Source: Prorocentrum cordatum (Eukaryota > Sar > Dinophyceae > Prorocentrales > Prorocentraceae). Taken from it: 64,000 bases of DNA. Shown piece by piece: positions 11,087 through 20,371 of the stretch (its first letter is position 1; each line of letters starts with the position of its first letter). The notes beneath the pieces are model-generated. The model was not told where the DNA came from and made no database searches. It saw only the letters and a program-made list of their open reading frames with translations. The DNA is taken from contig CAUYUJ010001743.1 of the NCBI GenBank assembly GCA_963575745.1, forward strand, positions 1 through 64,000, written 5' to 3'. A program made the translations under genes and the position numbers.

Positions 11087-12427
11087 ATGAAAAAAAACAA
11101 GAAAATAAGAACAAAAAAAGATCTCAGGCAGAACCCCAAAGATGAAGAAGCCCGCGCACACTGGGGGCAGCCGTTCCACACGCAGAGAGCGGGGGCAGAG
11201 GAGCAGAGACCGAATGAGGAGAGTGCCCTCGCAGCAGCGGGGGCGCAGCCGCTCCAGATGCAGAGGGCAGGAGCAGAGGGGGCGCAGCCGCTCCAGACGC
11301 AGTGGGCAGGTGGAGGGCGGCGACCGCAGGGCGGCGTGGGCAGGGCGGTTCCTGCCCGCGCCGCCCGCGCACCCCCCCACACAGGTCAGGCGATGCTGAG
11401 GCCGAGGGCATGGCGCCCGCTCCTCCCAGGCCAGATATGCCGTCCGCCAGGCATGCCGCCAATGATGCCACCACCACCGCCATCTCCCCCGCGTGGAGGA
11501 GGACGCCGCGGGGCCCCCCCGCTGGAGGAGACACCGCACCCTACGCCACCGCGGCTCGTCCCGAGCCAGCCGCCGCACCCCCCGCCGAAGCGGCCCCTGC
11601 CAAGAGAGTCGCAGACGCCCCGCCCTCTGGCAGCGCCGCTCGTCCCGAGGCCGCCGCCGCAGCCTCCCCCGCCGCAGCTCCTCTCCAGGGAGTCGCCGCT
11701 TCCTGCGGACACGTTCGCGTTCAACAGTGACGCGTTCGAGGCATTGTCGCGGCGCCGCAGCCCTTCAAGCGACTCCAGCCGACGGCGCGCGGCTGCGGAG
11801 ACCTCCGCAGCGGCGGGGGTGGTCTCCGCAGGGGTGATCTCCGCAGCAGCGGGGGCTAGCATAATTAAGAGATCTGAGGCCCGGGCTCGGCGCGCGCGCG
11901 AGGAGGCAGGCGCTCGCATTGAGCGGCTGAAGAAATCGTGGTCGTTGTCGCCGTGCTCGTCGTCGTCGTTTGCTTTTTGCTGGGGGGGAAAGGGGGGCGA
12001 GCATGAGGAGGGGGAGGAGGAGCGGCCCTGCAGGGGGCCAGGACCGACACCGGGATATCGGGACCCACCCGGGGAGCGCGTCACAGGGAAACCAGAACGA
12101 CAGGACGGGAATCCACATGGGCGGGAACCGACCACGTGTCCGGAACCCGACCGTGGCCGGAAACCGGACCGGGACCGAAACGGGGTGCTGGACCCGTTCC
12201 CGTCCCTGGTCTTCCTCGCCCGCCTGTCTCCCGCCCCAGGTCCCCGCTCCAAGTTCACCTCTTTGTCCCCCTCACCAACTCTGCTGTATTCCGTTTTGGT
12301 TTCGGAGATCGGGGCCACCATGAGTGTTAGAAATGCCCGACACAAGGCTCGCATGCCGCGTCGCGAGAAGAGGAATAGTGTAGGAAACCCACACAAGGAC
12401 GGACGATGCCGCGTCCTGGCGAAATAG
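11087..12427 (+). CDS. Pro-rich low-complexity protein
   Basis: A 446-codon frame starting MKKNKKIRTKKDLRQNPK. Residues about 20-95 contain imperfect repeats of the type QRAGAE..QPLQ. Residues about 125-220 are strongly proline-rich (PPGMPPMMPPPPPSPPRGG). A short helical Arg/Glu-rich stretch (SEARARRAREEAGARIERLK) follows near residue 275, after three hairpin copies read as SAAAG. Beyond about 11990 the composition becomes irregular and that part may be non-coding. No family recognised. The C-terminal end overlaps the next gene by 22 bases. Confidence 0.4.
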   Translation: MKKNKKIRTKKDLRQNPKDEEARAHWGQPFHTQRAGAEEQRPNEESALAAAGAQPLQMQRAGAEGAQPLQTQWAGGGRRPQGGVGRAVPARAARAPPHTGQAMLRPRAWRPLLPGQICRPPGMPPMMPPPPPSPPRGGGRRGAPPLEETPHPTPPRLVPSQPPHPPPKRPLPRESQTPRPLAAPLVPRPPPQPPPPQLLSRESPLPADTFAFNSDAFEALSRRRSPSSDSSRRRAAAETSAAAGVVSAGVISAAAGASIIKRSEARARRAREEAGARIERLKKSWSLSPCSSSSFAFCWGGKGGEHEEGEEERPCRGPGPTPGYRDPPGERVTGKPERQDGNPHGREPTTCPEPDRGRKPDRDRNGVLDPFPSLVFLARLSPAPGPRSKFTSLSPSPTLLYSVLVSEIGATMSVRNARHKARMPRREKRNSVGNPHKDGRCRVLAK

Positions 12428-12783
12428 GTTTTCGGGAAACTCAACCACAACCTCATTCAGCAAGCGCCCTGGGGCCGGCGCTTCACCCACTGCACTCGGC
12501 GGAGGCGGCCCGCGCCGCTAGCCCGCGCAAGCGAAGCTCCAAGAAACAAGCCCTCGCAGTAGCGGGGGCTGCTGTAGCCCTCGCAGCAGCGGGGGCTGCT
12601 GTCTTGGAGCGTGGTGGGTTGTGGGATGAGAAGACTGCTCGGAGGACAGGCGTGGAAGATGACGATGGGTTCGATCTGGCACTTTGGTACCGCGACCATT
12701 GGGGCAACTGGTACAAACTAGGGTCCAAGATGCCGCCAGTCGGCAGCTCCTGGCAAGAAGGCGCCGACCCCCTTCGCATGTAA
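12406..12783 (+). CDS. Small Ala/Trp-rich protein (125 aa)
   Basis: Starts at ATG 12406 and stops at TAA 12781-12783. The middle contains two adjacent hairpin copies (12551 and 12579) read as LAVAGAAVALAAAGAAV, which by chance gives a hydrophobic segment. The C-terminal third is acidic and Trp/Tyr-rich (DDDGFDLALWYRDHWGNWYK), resembling Trp-rich tails in the proteins at 5251 and 28334. No known domain. Confidence 0.45.
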   Translation: MPRPGEIGFRETQPQPHSASALGPALHPLHSAEAARAASPRKRSSKKQALAVAGAAVALAAAGAAVLERGGLWDEKTARRTGVEDDDGFDLALWYRDHWGNWYKLGSKMPPVGSSWQEGADPLRM

Positions 12784-13290
12784 TTACGGGGCGGATGAAC
12801 ACGACAGTGCCCCCACATGGTTGATTGTACGGTCCTCAGGATGACCGCGACATCCCGAGCGCACAAGGGGAACGCCCCTCCGCGGCAGCGGAGGGATGTC
12901 GCGAGAATTTCGCCGAGGGGGGGTGACCTCGGCGGAGGGGCGCACTCGCGCGCGCGGGGGGGAGCGCGGTTTCGCGCGTCGCGTGCGGCATCGCATGCGG
13001 TGTGGGGGAAAACACGACATCTGTGCTGTCACCTGTGTCCTGCTCTCTCCTTTGCTTCGCTTCCCCTTGCACTCCCTCCTGCAACCTCCCGCCCGTCATT
13101 ATGTCTTTGTAGTGATCATCGCTTCCATGCACGCAACTCTCACAGCGCCCCTTTCTCTCACAGATGGGTTCGGGGTGGGCAACCTTTCTCTCACACAGGG
13201 GGGGGCCGATGTATCATTGCTTCTCCTGTTCAGGCGGATGTGCGCGTATCGAAAAACTGAGAAGGCCGCGTCGACCCGCCGTTCGTCGTC

Positions 13291-13342
<52 letters not shown>

Positions 13343-13565
13343 GTCTCTCTCTCTCTCTCTCTCTGTCTCTCTCCCTCTATCTGCCTTTCCTCTCCTTCTC
13401 CTTTTGCTCAAGTGCGGGCAGGCCGCGGATCCGTGAGGCCCCTCCTTCTGTCCGCGCGCGCGACAGGCACTCGTGCTTTAAGCGGGGGCCCGCAGCAGCG
13501 GGGGCAACCGTCGCGGAGCATCTGTTTGGGAAGCTGCCCCCGCAGCAGCGGGGGCGCCTGGATAG
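12784..13565 (+). other. Spacer with (CT)n microsatellite
   Basis: Contains a GC-rich block with CGCGGCAGCGG hairpin (12876-12895), a pyrimidine-rich stretch, a (CT)n run at about 13292-13372, and two good hairpin copies (13487 and 13536) immediately before the next ATG. No convincing gene. It may contain a 5' UTR or intron. Confidence 0.5.
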
Positions 13566-14327
13566 ATGTCCGAGGACATCAAGTCAGGCCCCCTGAATGA
13601 TGCCGCCACGTTGCGCAGCCGCTATGCCTTGAAGGGCTCCGAGGGGCAGCGGTTGAAGGCCAAAATCTCCTTGGAGGATATCTGCGTCCACCCGCAGAAC
13701 AGAGGTGGGGCGTGCCCCTCCGCTGCCAGAGTGGTTAACCTCCTGTGTGGCATTCTGAAAGACAGGTTCCTCTTGAACGAGGCGCAGCACGAAGCAGTGG
13801 TTGTTCAGGAACTCCCTGCGGGGAAGAAGGCCGATTACGAGCGCCTCCATGGCAGGCCGTGCACGGCGCACGCGGACCACAACTTGCAGAAAACAAAGTC
13901 CGTGGGGGCTCTACGCTCGGCGTACACAAGCTTGTCAACGTTCAACTACGGGGCGCTGAGCCACTGCACCCTAACCCTTGGTCTGCTGAACCTCAAGCAC
14001 GGCGCAGTGTGGGTCATTCCCGAAGACCACAAAGGATGTGGTTTGGAGGAGTTCCAGACAGGTACAGGTGGTTCCTGGGATATCCCAAAAATGCGTCGTG
14101 CACCGAAGTTCACAGAACTCATGGACGTGCTCGATAACGGTTTGCTTTGCGAGGTGCTCTCGTGGGAAATTCACTTCGATGCCGTCTTCGCGCAAGGCCC
14201 CGCGATCATTTCCGCGGCCCTGAACGACCCACAGGGAAAAGGTGTGACCTCTCACGAAATCGAGGTCCTGACTACCGTCGCGATTTTCCTCGCCACCCAG
14301 CACCGCTATACTGCGGTGGCGTTCTGA
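13566..14327 (+). CDS. Uncharacterised 253-aa protein
   Basis: ATG 13566 opens a 253-residue frame (MSEDIKSGPLNDAATLRSRY). Composition is that of a globular protein: a basic N-terminus (KGSEGQRLKAKISLEDICVHP), a middle with LSHCTLTLGLLNLKHGAVWV, and a C-terminal helical part ending TQHRYTAVAF. No hairpin copy interrupts the frame, although two lie just upstream of the start. Coding-like sequence continues past the stop in another frame (RQTPREYLVKSVLKLARK, 14330-14390), so the true C-terminus may be longer after a frameshift or splice. Family not recognised. Confidence 0.55.
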   Translation: MSEDIKSGPLNDAATLRSRYALKGSEGQRLKAKISLEDICVHPQNRGGACPSAARVVNLLCGILKDRFLLNEAQHEAVVVQELPAGKKADYERLHGRPCTAHADHNLQKTKSVGALRSAYTSLSTFNYGALSHCTLTLGLLNLKHGAVWVIPEDHKGCGLEEFQTGTGGSWDIPKMRRAPKFTELMDVLDNGLLCEVLSWEIHFDAVFAQGPAIISAALNDPQGKGVTSHEIEVLTTVAIFLATQHRYTAVAF

Positions 14328-14405
14328 GACAGACACCCCGTGAATACCTCGTAAAATCTGTTCTCAAGCTTGCGCGCAAACGACATCCCGAGTAACGCCA
14401 ACCAA

Positions 14406-16025
14406 ATGGTTCGAACATGTTTACTTTACGTCATCATAAGGGGGCCGCCATGGCAGATCATTACAGATTATTACGTAGTTAATCGACGTTGGTGGATCAC
14501 AAATTCGTCCCGCACCGCAATTGAATGCGTTTCGCTTCCAAATCCAGAACACGTTGTCCCCAGTGAAGTATCCCTTGTTCTTGAGCCACCGCAGTCCGAA
14601 GTGCGTCATCCCACCGCGCGGATACCGGGACACAGCGAGGGCAACAGTCGGATACAGGAGCTCAATTCTTTGTTGGGGCATGTCCGTCGCATATTGGCCC
14701 CCGCAGCAGCGGAGGCCCACGGGGAGGAGAAGAGCGCGATTTTGACCGCGGGGGCGGTTCTGACTGCGACGGACACCTTCTACCAGGCGTACGTAAGGGT
14801 GAAGGCTAACAAACCTCGTCTGGAGGCAGTTGTGGAGGCCGTGTGCGAGACAGTGCGTCCGTACTATGCTGAAGTACGCGAGGCCTGGCAGAAAATGGAA
14901 AAGAACGCACAGAAAGAGTTCCCGCCCCCTCCTGCGCCGTGGACCGACAAGTTGCCCGCGGCCCCCGAGAAACCCGCTGGTCCTCGCAGCAGCGGAGGTG
15001 GCGAGGGCTCTCGCCCGCAGCCAGTATTGATAGAGTTCAACGAAGAAGACAAGCCTCTGAACAGGCAGATGTCTGAAGTGTCCAAGCCCGTGAACAGCCT
15101 GATGGTGGTCCCAGTGAAATCGTGGCACGCTTCGGCTCCGACTGGCAATCTCGACACAGACAGGTGGCACCAAGCAAGCATCGCGGAAGTCATGACTGGC
15201 TTCCATCGTCACGCGGACACTTGCGCCCAACCCGTCCAGATGCAATATGACGTTCAAGCCAAGAGTGTCCATGTGGTGGCTACTGGGGACATCGCCGAGG
15301 GGAAACTGATGCTCTTCCCTTGCTGCCCCACCGCGAAGATTTTCCCGAAAGTCTCGAGCAATCCGCGGCCAGTGGAGGTGCTAGTCGGTGAGAAACGTCC
15401 GACTCCTGTCGAGAAAATGGAAACATATTGGGCACAACCTGATTTCAAATTACCAGAGCTGGAGCTCAAGCCCGCGCCGCAGGAAGCGGCCTCCGCAGCA
15501 GCGGGGGCTGCGCAGGGCGAGGCGCCCGTGGGTCCGCAGCTCGTCGAGGCGGCCCCCGCAGCAGCGGCGCCTGCACAGGGCGAGGCCGAACAGGAAGAGA
15601 ATCCGTACCAGTTTAAGTTCGGAGGTACCGAGTCCTTGCACTTCTTTTGGGGAGTTGAGAGGATGACACCAGAAGAACTTTCCCGAGCCCAGCTAGCGCA
15701 GGGACAGGAGCACTGGAAGTTCAACGTTGCACTTCGACCACAAGAGTTCCAGACAATGACAAAGTGCCAGCCAGCCGCCCCCCTCCGCGTCTGCAGCGTG
15801 CTTGTCCCGTGCATGCACAACACGGTGCCGCTGGTGCGCGGAGATCGGCTGATGCTGCAGATCACAAAGGAGAAGAGGGCCACCGACACCCACAAGGAGA
15901 AGCAGGCATGGCAAAAGGAGCAGAAAGAGCAGGAGAAGAAACGGAAGAAGGACGCCGAGGAGGGACGGACAACCCCCAAGAGCGGCAAGATGACAATCCC
16001 TGGCCAGGGGGCCCACTTCGTGTGA
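14406..16025 (+). CDS. Uncharacterised 539-aa protein
   Basis: The first ATG in the frame is at 14406 (MVRTCLLYVIIRGPPWQIIT). The N-terminal ~75 codons are lower in GC than the rest. A helical segment (RLEAVVEAVCETVRPYYAEV) precedes a Pro-rich linker. A central region with NSLMVVPVKSWHASAPTG and VQAKSVHVVATGDIAEGKLM looks folded. The C-terminus has a Gln/Lys/Glu coiled segment (KEKQAWQKEQKEQEKKRKKD) that could serve as a nuclear localisation signal. Four hairpin repeats are translated in frame (APAAAEA, PRSSGG, ASAAAGA, APAAAAP). Family not recognised. It follows the gene at 13566 by about 80 bases on the same strand. Confidence 0.55.
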   Translation: MVRTCLLYVIIRGPPWQIITDYYVVNRRWWITNSSRTAIECVSLPNPEHVVPSEVSLVLEPPQSEVRHPTARIPGHSEGNSRIQELNSLLGHVRRILAPAAAEAHGEEKSAILTAGAVLTATDTFYQAYVRVKANKPRLEAVVEAVCETVRPYYAEVREAWQKMEKNAQKEFPPPPAPWTDKLPAAPEKPAGPRSSGGGEGSRPQPVLIEFNEEDKPLNRQMSEVSKPVNSLMVVPVKSWHASAPTGNLDTDRWHQASIAEVMTGFHRHADTCAQPVQMQYDVQAKSVHVVATGDIAEGKLMLFPCCPTAKIFPKVSSNPRPVEVLVGEKRPTPVEKMETYWAQPDFKLPELELKPAPQEAASAAAGAAQGEAPVGPQLVEAAPAAAAPAQGEAEQEENPYQFKFGGTESLHFFWGVERMTPEELSRAQLAQGQEHWKFNVALRPQEFQTMTKCQPAAPLRVCSVLVPCMHNTVPLVRGDRLMLQITKEKRATDTHKEKQAWQKEQKEQEKKRKKDAEEGRTTPKSGKMTIPGQGAHFV

Positions 16026-16139
16026 TCCCGCCGCAGCAGCGGAGGGTGCGCGAAACGGAGCGGCAGATGACAGCGGTCGGTGATCCACCCGTCGCAGCCC
16101 GCAGCCGTCAGCTGGAGGGGAGGAGGAAAAGGGCGGGGA

Positions 16140-16410
16140 GAGGAGGTCGAAGAGGGAGGGGGGAGGGGGGCAGCAGAAACAGCACCAGACAGGGATGGGA
16201 GAGGTCACGCATCAGCCGCAGTAGTGTCGGTGGTACGTTAATTTTCATGGCGGCGCGGCGGCCGCTGAGAAATGGAGCAAGTGCGAGGGCCTGCAAATGC
16301 GGAAAATGTGAGTGCCTCTCGTCCCCTCCCCTCCTCTTCCTCCATGAGATCTCTCTCCTGGTGCATATCCCCTGCCAGGTCTCGTCCTGCTCCTCTCCCT
16401 CTATGTTCGT
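16140..16410 (+). repeat. Shared intergenic module, copy 2
   Basis: Second copy of the 7860-8140 module, including the GGGATGGGAGAGGTCACGC and CTCCATGAGATCTCTCTCC blocks. It starts about 115 bases after the stop of the gene ending at 16025. Confidence 0.65.
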
Positions 16411-16537
16411 CCTGCCCTCCCCTCGCGCCTCGCCTCCGTCTCCGTCCCCCCTCGTCCGTTCCCGCCTCCCTCCCGTGTCCTGTTTTCCTCTCTCCGTGCT
16501 CATCGTCCTGCTCATCGCCCTGCCGTCCTGTTCGCGG

Positions 16538-16815
16538 GACGCTCTGTGGGACAGGGGGGCGGTCGAAGCGCGCAAGGCCGACCCCCTCTGTGACAGAGGG
16601 GGTCCCGCGCTTTTCCGCGGGACCCCCTCTGTCACAGAGGGGGTCGGGCGGAAAAGCGCGGGAGCCCCTCTGTCACAGAGGGGGTGGGGCGGAAAAGCGC
16701 GGGAGCCCCTCTGTCACAGAGGGGGTGGGGTCGTGCGTTTCCGCGCGCCCTCCTCTGTGAAACAGGGGTGGTCGTTCGATCAGGACGCCCCCCCCTGTGG
16801 GACAGAGGGTCGGTC
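16538..16815 (+). repeat. Internal palindrome array
   Basis: Four good copies of the subterminal palindrome (CCCCTCTGTGACAGAGGGG and the TGTCACA form) at about 16582-16730, with degenerate copies on both sides. Spacers are GGCGGAAAAGCGCGGGAG-like. The same palindrome otherwise occurs only at the two ends of the element. Confidence 0.8.
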
Positions 16816-17082
16816 AGAGCACACAAGGCCCCCCTCAAGGGGCAGAGGGGCGGTCAAGGGACAGGGAAGGCAGCTGTGCTCGTTCGGAGAGAAGGAGGGG
16901 GATGGGTTGGATGAGATGGAAAGAAGCTCGTGGAGGGAGCATGATGCGGATGAGGAGTAGGAGGATCTGTTCGAGACGAGGAGTCCGCCTTCCATAGCCG
17001 TTTTCAGGCGGTTCACTTTTGAGGGGGGGCGACGCCTAGGACGCGCGCGCCTTCGCAGCAGCGGGGGCTTGCGCACGGCGGC

Positions 17083-17598
17083 ATGAAACGCAAGGCAGAG
17101 GACACATGGCGGGAGGTCGCTGTCGGGAAAGCAGCGCGCCAAGATGGCGCGAGCATGGGGGTGCTCTGCGTGACGGGCGGGCTGTGCCGAAGTCACGAGG
17201 GAGCAGCGGGATTTGCTCTGGAATGCGAGGAGCGCTGTGTTGTCTTGGGCGGCGAGATGAGCAATGAAGCCTTCGTGCCCGTCGGAAAGCACCGCCTGTG
17301 GATGCTCTAAGTGGTCGGTGGCCACAGTGCCGTGAAGGGCGCCTTGAACGAAACAAACTTGTTAGAACAATTGTATGAGAAGCTTCGCGCTGGAGAAGGA
17401 TACAACGTGGATGAAGCGGCGACTCCTGTGAAAGAGGCCCCCGCAGCAGCGGGGGTTGCAGCAGGGTCTCCCGCAGCAGCGGGAGAAAAAGGCCGGGATC
17501 CCATGGCGGATCTCCCTGGCACCGTCAAGGCCGCATCGAAAGCGAAGAAACCCCTGAGAAACAGAAAGGGTTTCCTCGAGGCACGCTCTGCAGAGTAA
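17083..17598 (+). pseudogene. Duplicate copy 1 of an uncharacterised gene, nonsense codon
   Basis: Starts MKRKAEDTWREVAVGKAARQ and is closely related to the gene at 18945. The frame is interrupted by TAA at 17308-17310 (CTC TAA GTG), where the duplicate reads CTC AAG GTG. Downstream similarity continues in the same frame to GTVKAASKAKK. It contains two hairpins (17445 and 17470) at the same positions as in the duplicate, so they predate the duplication. Function unknown. Confidence 0.65.
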
Positions 17599-17600
17599 CC

Positions 17601-18038
17601 ATGCCGATGTCTCCTAAGCCAGATGAGGCCGACACGAAGGAGATTTGTGTGTATGAGAACAAATATGGGCAACTACTCGTTCATAGTCAGGACCTGCCTT
17701 GGCTTCTGCATTACCTGTACGAGGAGAGCCAGGGCAAAAGCGCCCCCGAACCCAACGACGACGACGAGGACGGCGCTTTGGACGAGAAGCGCCCGTGGAC
17801 CACCAGGTGGTGCCCGTCTGGGATGTGGACACTGGAGGCCAAAGGAGGGCCAATGGCAGGCCGAACATGGGCCTCCAGGATTCAGGATCTGAACGAGGAG
17901 AAATGGTCCACAGGCGTGGCGTTGACGGAAGTGACGACGCCCTTGAAACAGTCCACCCGTGCGCAGCAAAAGCAGGTTCTTCTAGCGTTCTTGGAGGACG
18001 TGGTCCAGAAAGCCATCAAACAGGACACACAGCAGTGA
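17601..18038 (+). CDS. Uncharacterised acidic 145-aa protein
   Basis: ATG 17601, only 2 bases after the stop of the preceding frame. The protein contains ICVYENKYGQLLVHSQDLPW, an acidic patch (PNDDDEDGALDEKRPW), a Trp-rich centre (TTRWCPSGMWTLEAKGG) and a C-terminal helical part (RAQQKQVLLAFLEDVVQK). Family not recognised. It has no counterpart in the second duplicated unit. Confidence 0.5.
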   Translation: MPMSPKPDEADTKEICVYENKYGQLLVHSQDLPWLLHYLYEESQGKSAPEPNDDDEDGALDEKRPWTTRWCPSGMWTLEAKGGPMAGRTWASRIQDLNEEKWSTGVALTEVTTPLKQSTRAQQKQVLLAFLEDVVQKAIKQDTQQ

Positions 18039-18313
18039 TGCCCTCGTTATCCGCTCGCTGGCGCGCGCCGCAGCAGCGGCGCGCTGACCGCTACAACGGC
18101 TTTTTTTTGTGCAAACAGACTCGGTGCATGCACCGCACCAGCGGCGCGCTGACCGCTGAGGTGGATGCCTGCGGGTTCCTGTCGACTGGACAGGGGTTAG
18201 GGCACGCGCGGGGGATCGCGAGCCTGCGGCTCTCCAGCGCTCGCGCGCTAGAGGACAAAAAGGAACTCGCGGAATCTGGCGAGGACGGGGCGGAGGGGTT
18301 GGGACCAGTAGGA

Positions 18314-18346
<33 letters not shown>

Positions 18347-18401
18347 AAGGAGGAGCAACAGCAGCAGCAACATCACACTAGCAGCACCGACAGGAGGATC
18401 A

Positions 18402-18815
18402 TTGCGAGGATGCGGCCGTTTGCTTGCCCTGCGGCGCTGGGCTCGAGACAAGAGGGCGGCCGCGCGTGCGCGCGCATGGCTTCCGCATCGTGGCCGCCGC
18501 AGCCGCTCCGCCCCCAGACCCAGGCGACGCTCGCCCTGCAAGCGCGCCTCTGCGGGTCGGGCACGACCGCGAGGCCAACGAATGTGGAGTTTTTATAGCA
18601 ACACGACAAAACTGAAGACCCCGACAGAGTGCTCATGAATCCACGGAAACTACAGAGACCAATATTCGGATTCGGGTAATTACGTTATGCGCCGCAGCAG
18701 CGGCGCGGCTTGCCATTATGAATATGGCAAACGCACATGGAAGAATATTCATTTATGCTCGCAGTGGCCGTGGAGAAGCGACCACAAGAAGTGGTTAGGT
18801 TTTGGAGTCCGATGA
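18402..18815 (+). pseudogene. Decayed duplicate of the gene at 20372
   Basis: Nucleotide similarity to 20284-20690 is high (shared GATGCGGCCGTTTGCTTGCC start and AAACTACAGAGACCAATATT-like middle), but the reading frame is broken: TAG where the other copy reads TGG TAC, plus indels. It retains the hairpin at about 18690. It marks the end of tandem unit 1. Confidence 0.6.
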
Positions 18816-18944
18816 GAAGTAAGAGGATTTGTTCGAGACGAGGAGTCCGCTTCCCATAGCCGTTTTCAGGCGGATCACCAGTGAGGGGAGTTGACACCTA
18901 GAACGCGGGCGCCTTCGCAGCAGCGAGGGCTTGCGCGCGGCGGC

Positions 18945-20096
18945 ATGAAACGCAAGGCATCGGAAACATGGCGGGATGTCGTTATCGGGGAAGCAGCGCG
19001 CCAAGATGACGCGAGCATGGGGGTGCTCTGCGCGACGGGCGGACTGTGCCGAAGTCACGAGGGGACATCGGGATTTGCTCTGGAAATTGAGGAGCGCTAT
19101 GTTCCCTTTGGCGGCGAGGAAAGCCTAGAAGCCTTCGTGCCCGTCGGAAAGCACCGCCCGTGCATGCTCAAGGTGGTCCGTGGTCTCAGTGCCGTGAAGG
19201 GCGCCTTGAACGAAACGACAATGTTAGAGCAAGTGCTTGGGAAGCTTCGCGTCGGAGAAGGAGGCAACGTGGATGAAGCGTCGACTCCTGTGAAAAACGC
19301 TTCCGCAGCAGCGGGGGCTGCAGCAGGATCTCCCGCAGCAGCGGGAGAAAAAGGTCGGGGTCCCATGGCGGATCTCCTCGGAACCGTGAAGGGCGCATCG
19401 AAAGCGAAGCAGGTGGCGGCGCGTCGCCAACCAGAGAAAACCCCTGAGAAACAGAAAATATTGTCTCGAGGCACGCTCTGCCTCTCGCTCCGCGCGGTCG
19501 TCTTGGGCGGCGTCGGGCCTCCGCTGACTGATTACATGATGCATATATGTATATATTGTGTATGTATGGTGTGTCGACGTATATGTATGTACATACGTAT
19601 ATGTGTGTATTTTTATATATATATGTATGTATATATAACACGGTCGCAGGGGCGTGGCCCGCGGCCCAGGGCGGGGCCCGAGACTCTGGGACAGGACAGA
19701 GGGCCTCATCATCGTAGGATGCTCATCATTCTCATCATCGCCATGATGGGGGGGGAGGAGGGGACAGCTACCAGCTGCGCGCTGGCGCCACCGCCGCCCC
19801 CCCGCGCCCGCCGGCGCATCCGCAGCGCGGCTGCGGGAGGGGCTGCGCCTCAATTCCTGCAGAGGCGGCCTGCAGGGATGTTGCACTTTTGGCGTCTAGT
19901 ACAAACGCCCGAGCGGCCCGCTTTTTTTTGGGGGGGGCTCTTGCTTCACGGTGGAAGAGGAGACTATCATCATCCCCCGTGCCGCGTTCGCCTTCCCTCG
20001 ACGACGATGTCGACGACTTTCTACATTCTGGCCTTGTTTTCTGGGGAGTGTTCTCGGAGTCGTTCGGGGCGTTCGTTCGTGTGCGCATGCTTCTGA
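18945..20096 (+). CDS. Duplicate copy 2 of the uncharacterised MKRKA gene
   Basis: Starts at ATG 18945 (MKRKASETWRDVVIGEAARQ) and is open throughout, unlike the copy at 17083. Conserved parts include GVLCATGGLCRSHEG, EAFVPVGKHRPCMLK and NVDEASTPVK, followed by hairpin-encoded SAAAGAAAGSPAAAGEK. Similarity to copy 1 ends near 19475, after a 28-base insertion relative to copy 1 that shifts the frame. The remaining frame to 20096 crosses a TATG-type microsatellite and is probably not coding. The real C-terminus is therefore likely near 19480. Function unknown. Confidence 0.55.
   Translation: MKRKASETWRDVVIGEAARQDDASMGVLCATGGLCRSHEGTSGFALEIEERYVPFGGEESLEAFVPVGKHRPCMLKVVRGLSAVKGALNETTMLEQVLGKLRVGEGGNVDEASTPVKNASAAAGAAAGSPAAAGEKGRGPMADLLGTVKGASKAKQVAARRQPEKTPEKQKILSRGTLCLSLRAVVLGGVGPPLTDYMMHICIYCVCMVCRRICMYIRICVYFYIYMYVYITRSQGRGPRPRAGPETLGQDRGPHHRRMLIILIIAMMGGEEGTATSCALAPPPPPRARRRIRSAAAGGAAPQFLQRRPAGMLHFWRLVQTPERPAFFWGGLLLHGGRGDYHHPPCRVRLPSTTMSTTFYILALFSGECSRSRSGRSFVCACF
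19540..19640 (+). repeat. TATG/TATA microsatellite
   Basis: AT-rich simple repeat (ATATGTATGTATATAT-like), sharply different from the surrounding GC-rich DNA. Confidence 0.8.
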
Positions 20097-20371
20097 GTTT
20101 TCGGCGCGTCGTTCGGGCCGCTCGTCCTGGTGTGAGTCGTTCGGGCCCCTCCTCACCAGCCCATCTCACAGCAGCAACCCTCGCGAAGCATGCCGACGGT
20201 CGTGTTTTTTCAGGCGTGTGTCCGCTGGTCCCCGCATATCTCCCTTGTTCCTCGTTCCTACCGCCCCCTTGTACATCCTCCTTGTGGGGGGATGCGGCCG
20301 TTTGCTTGCCCTGCAGCGCTGGGCTCGAGACCAGAGGGCGGCCGCGTGTGCGCGCGCATGGCTTCGGCATC

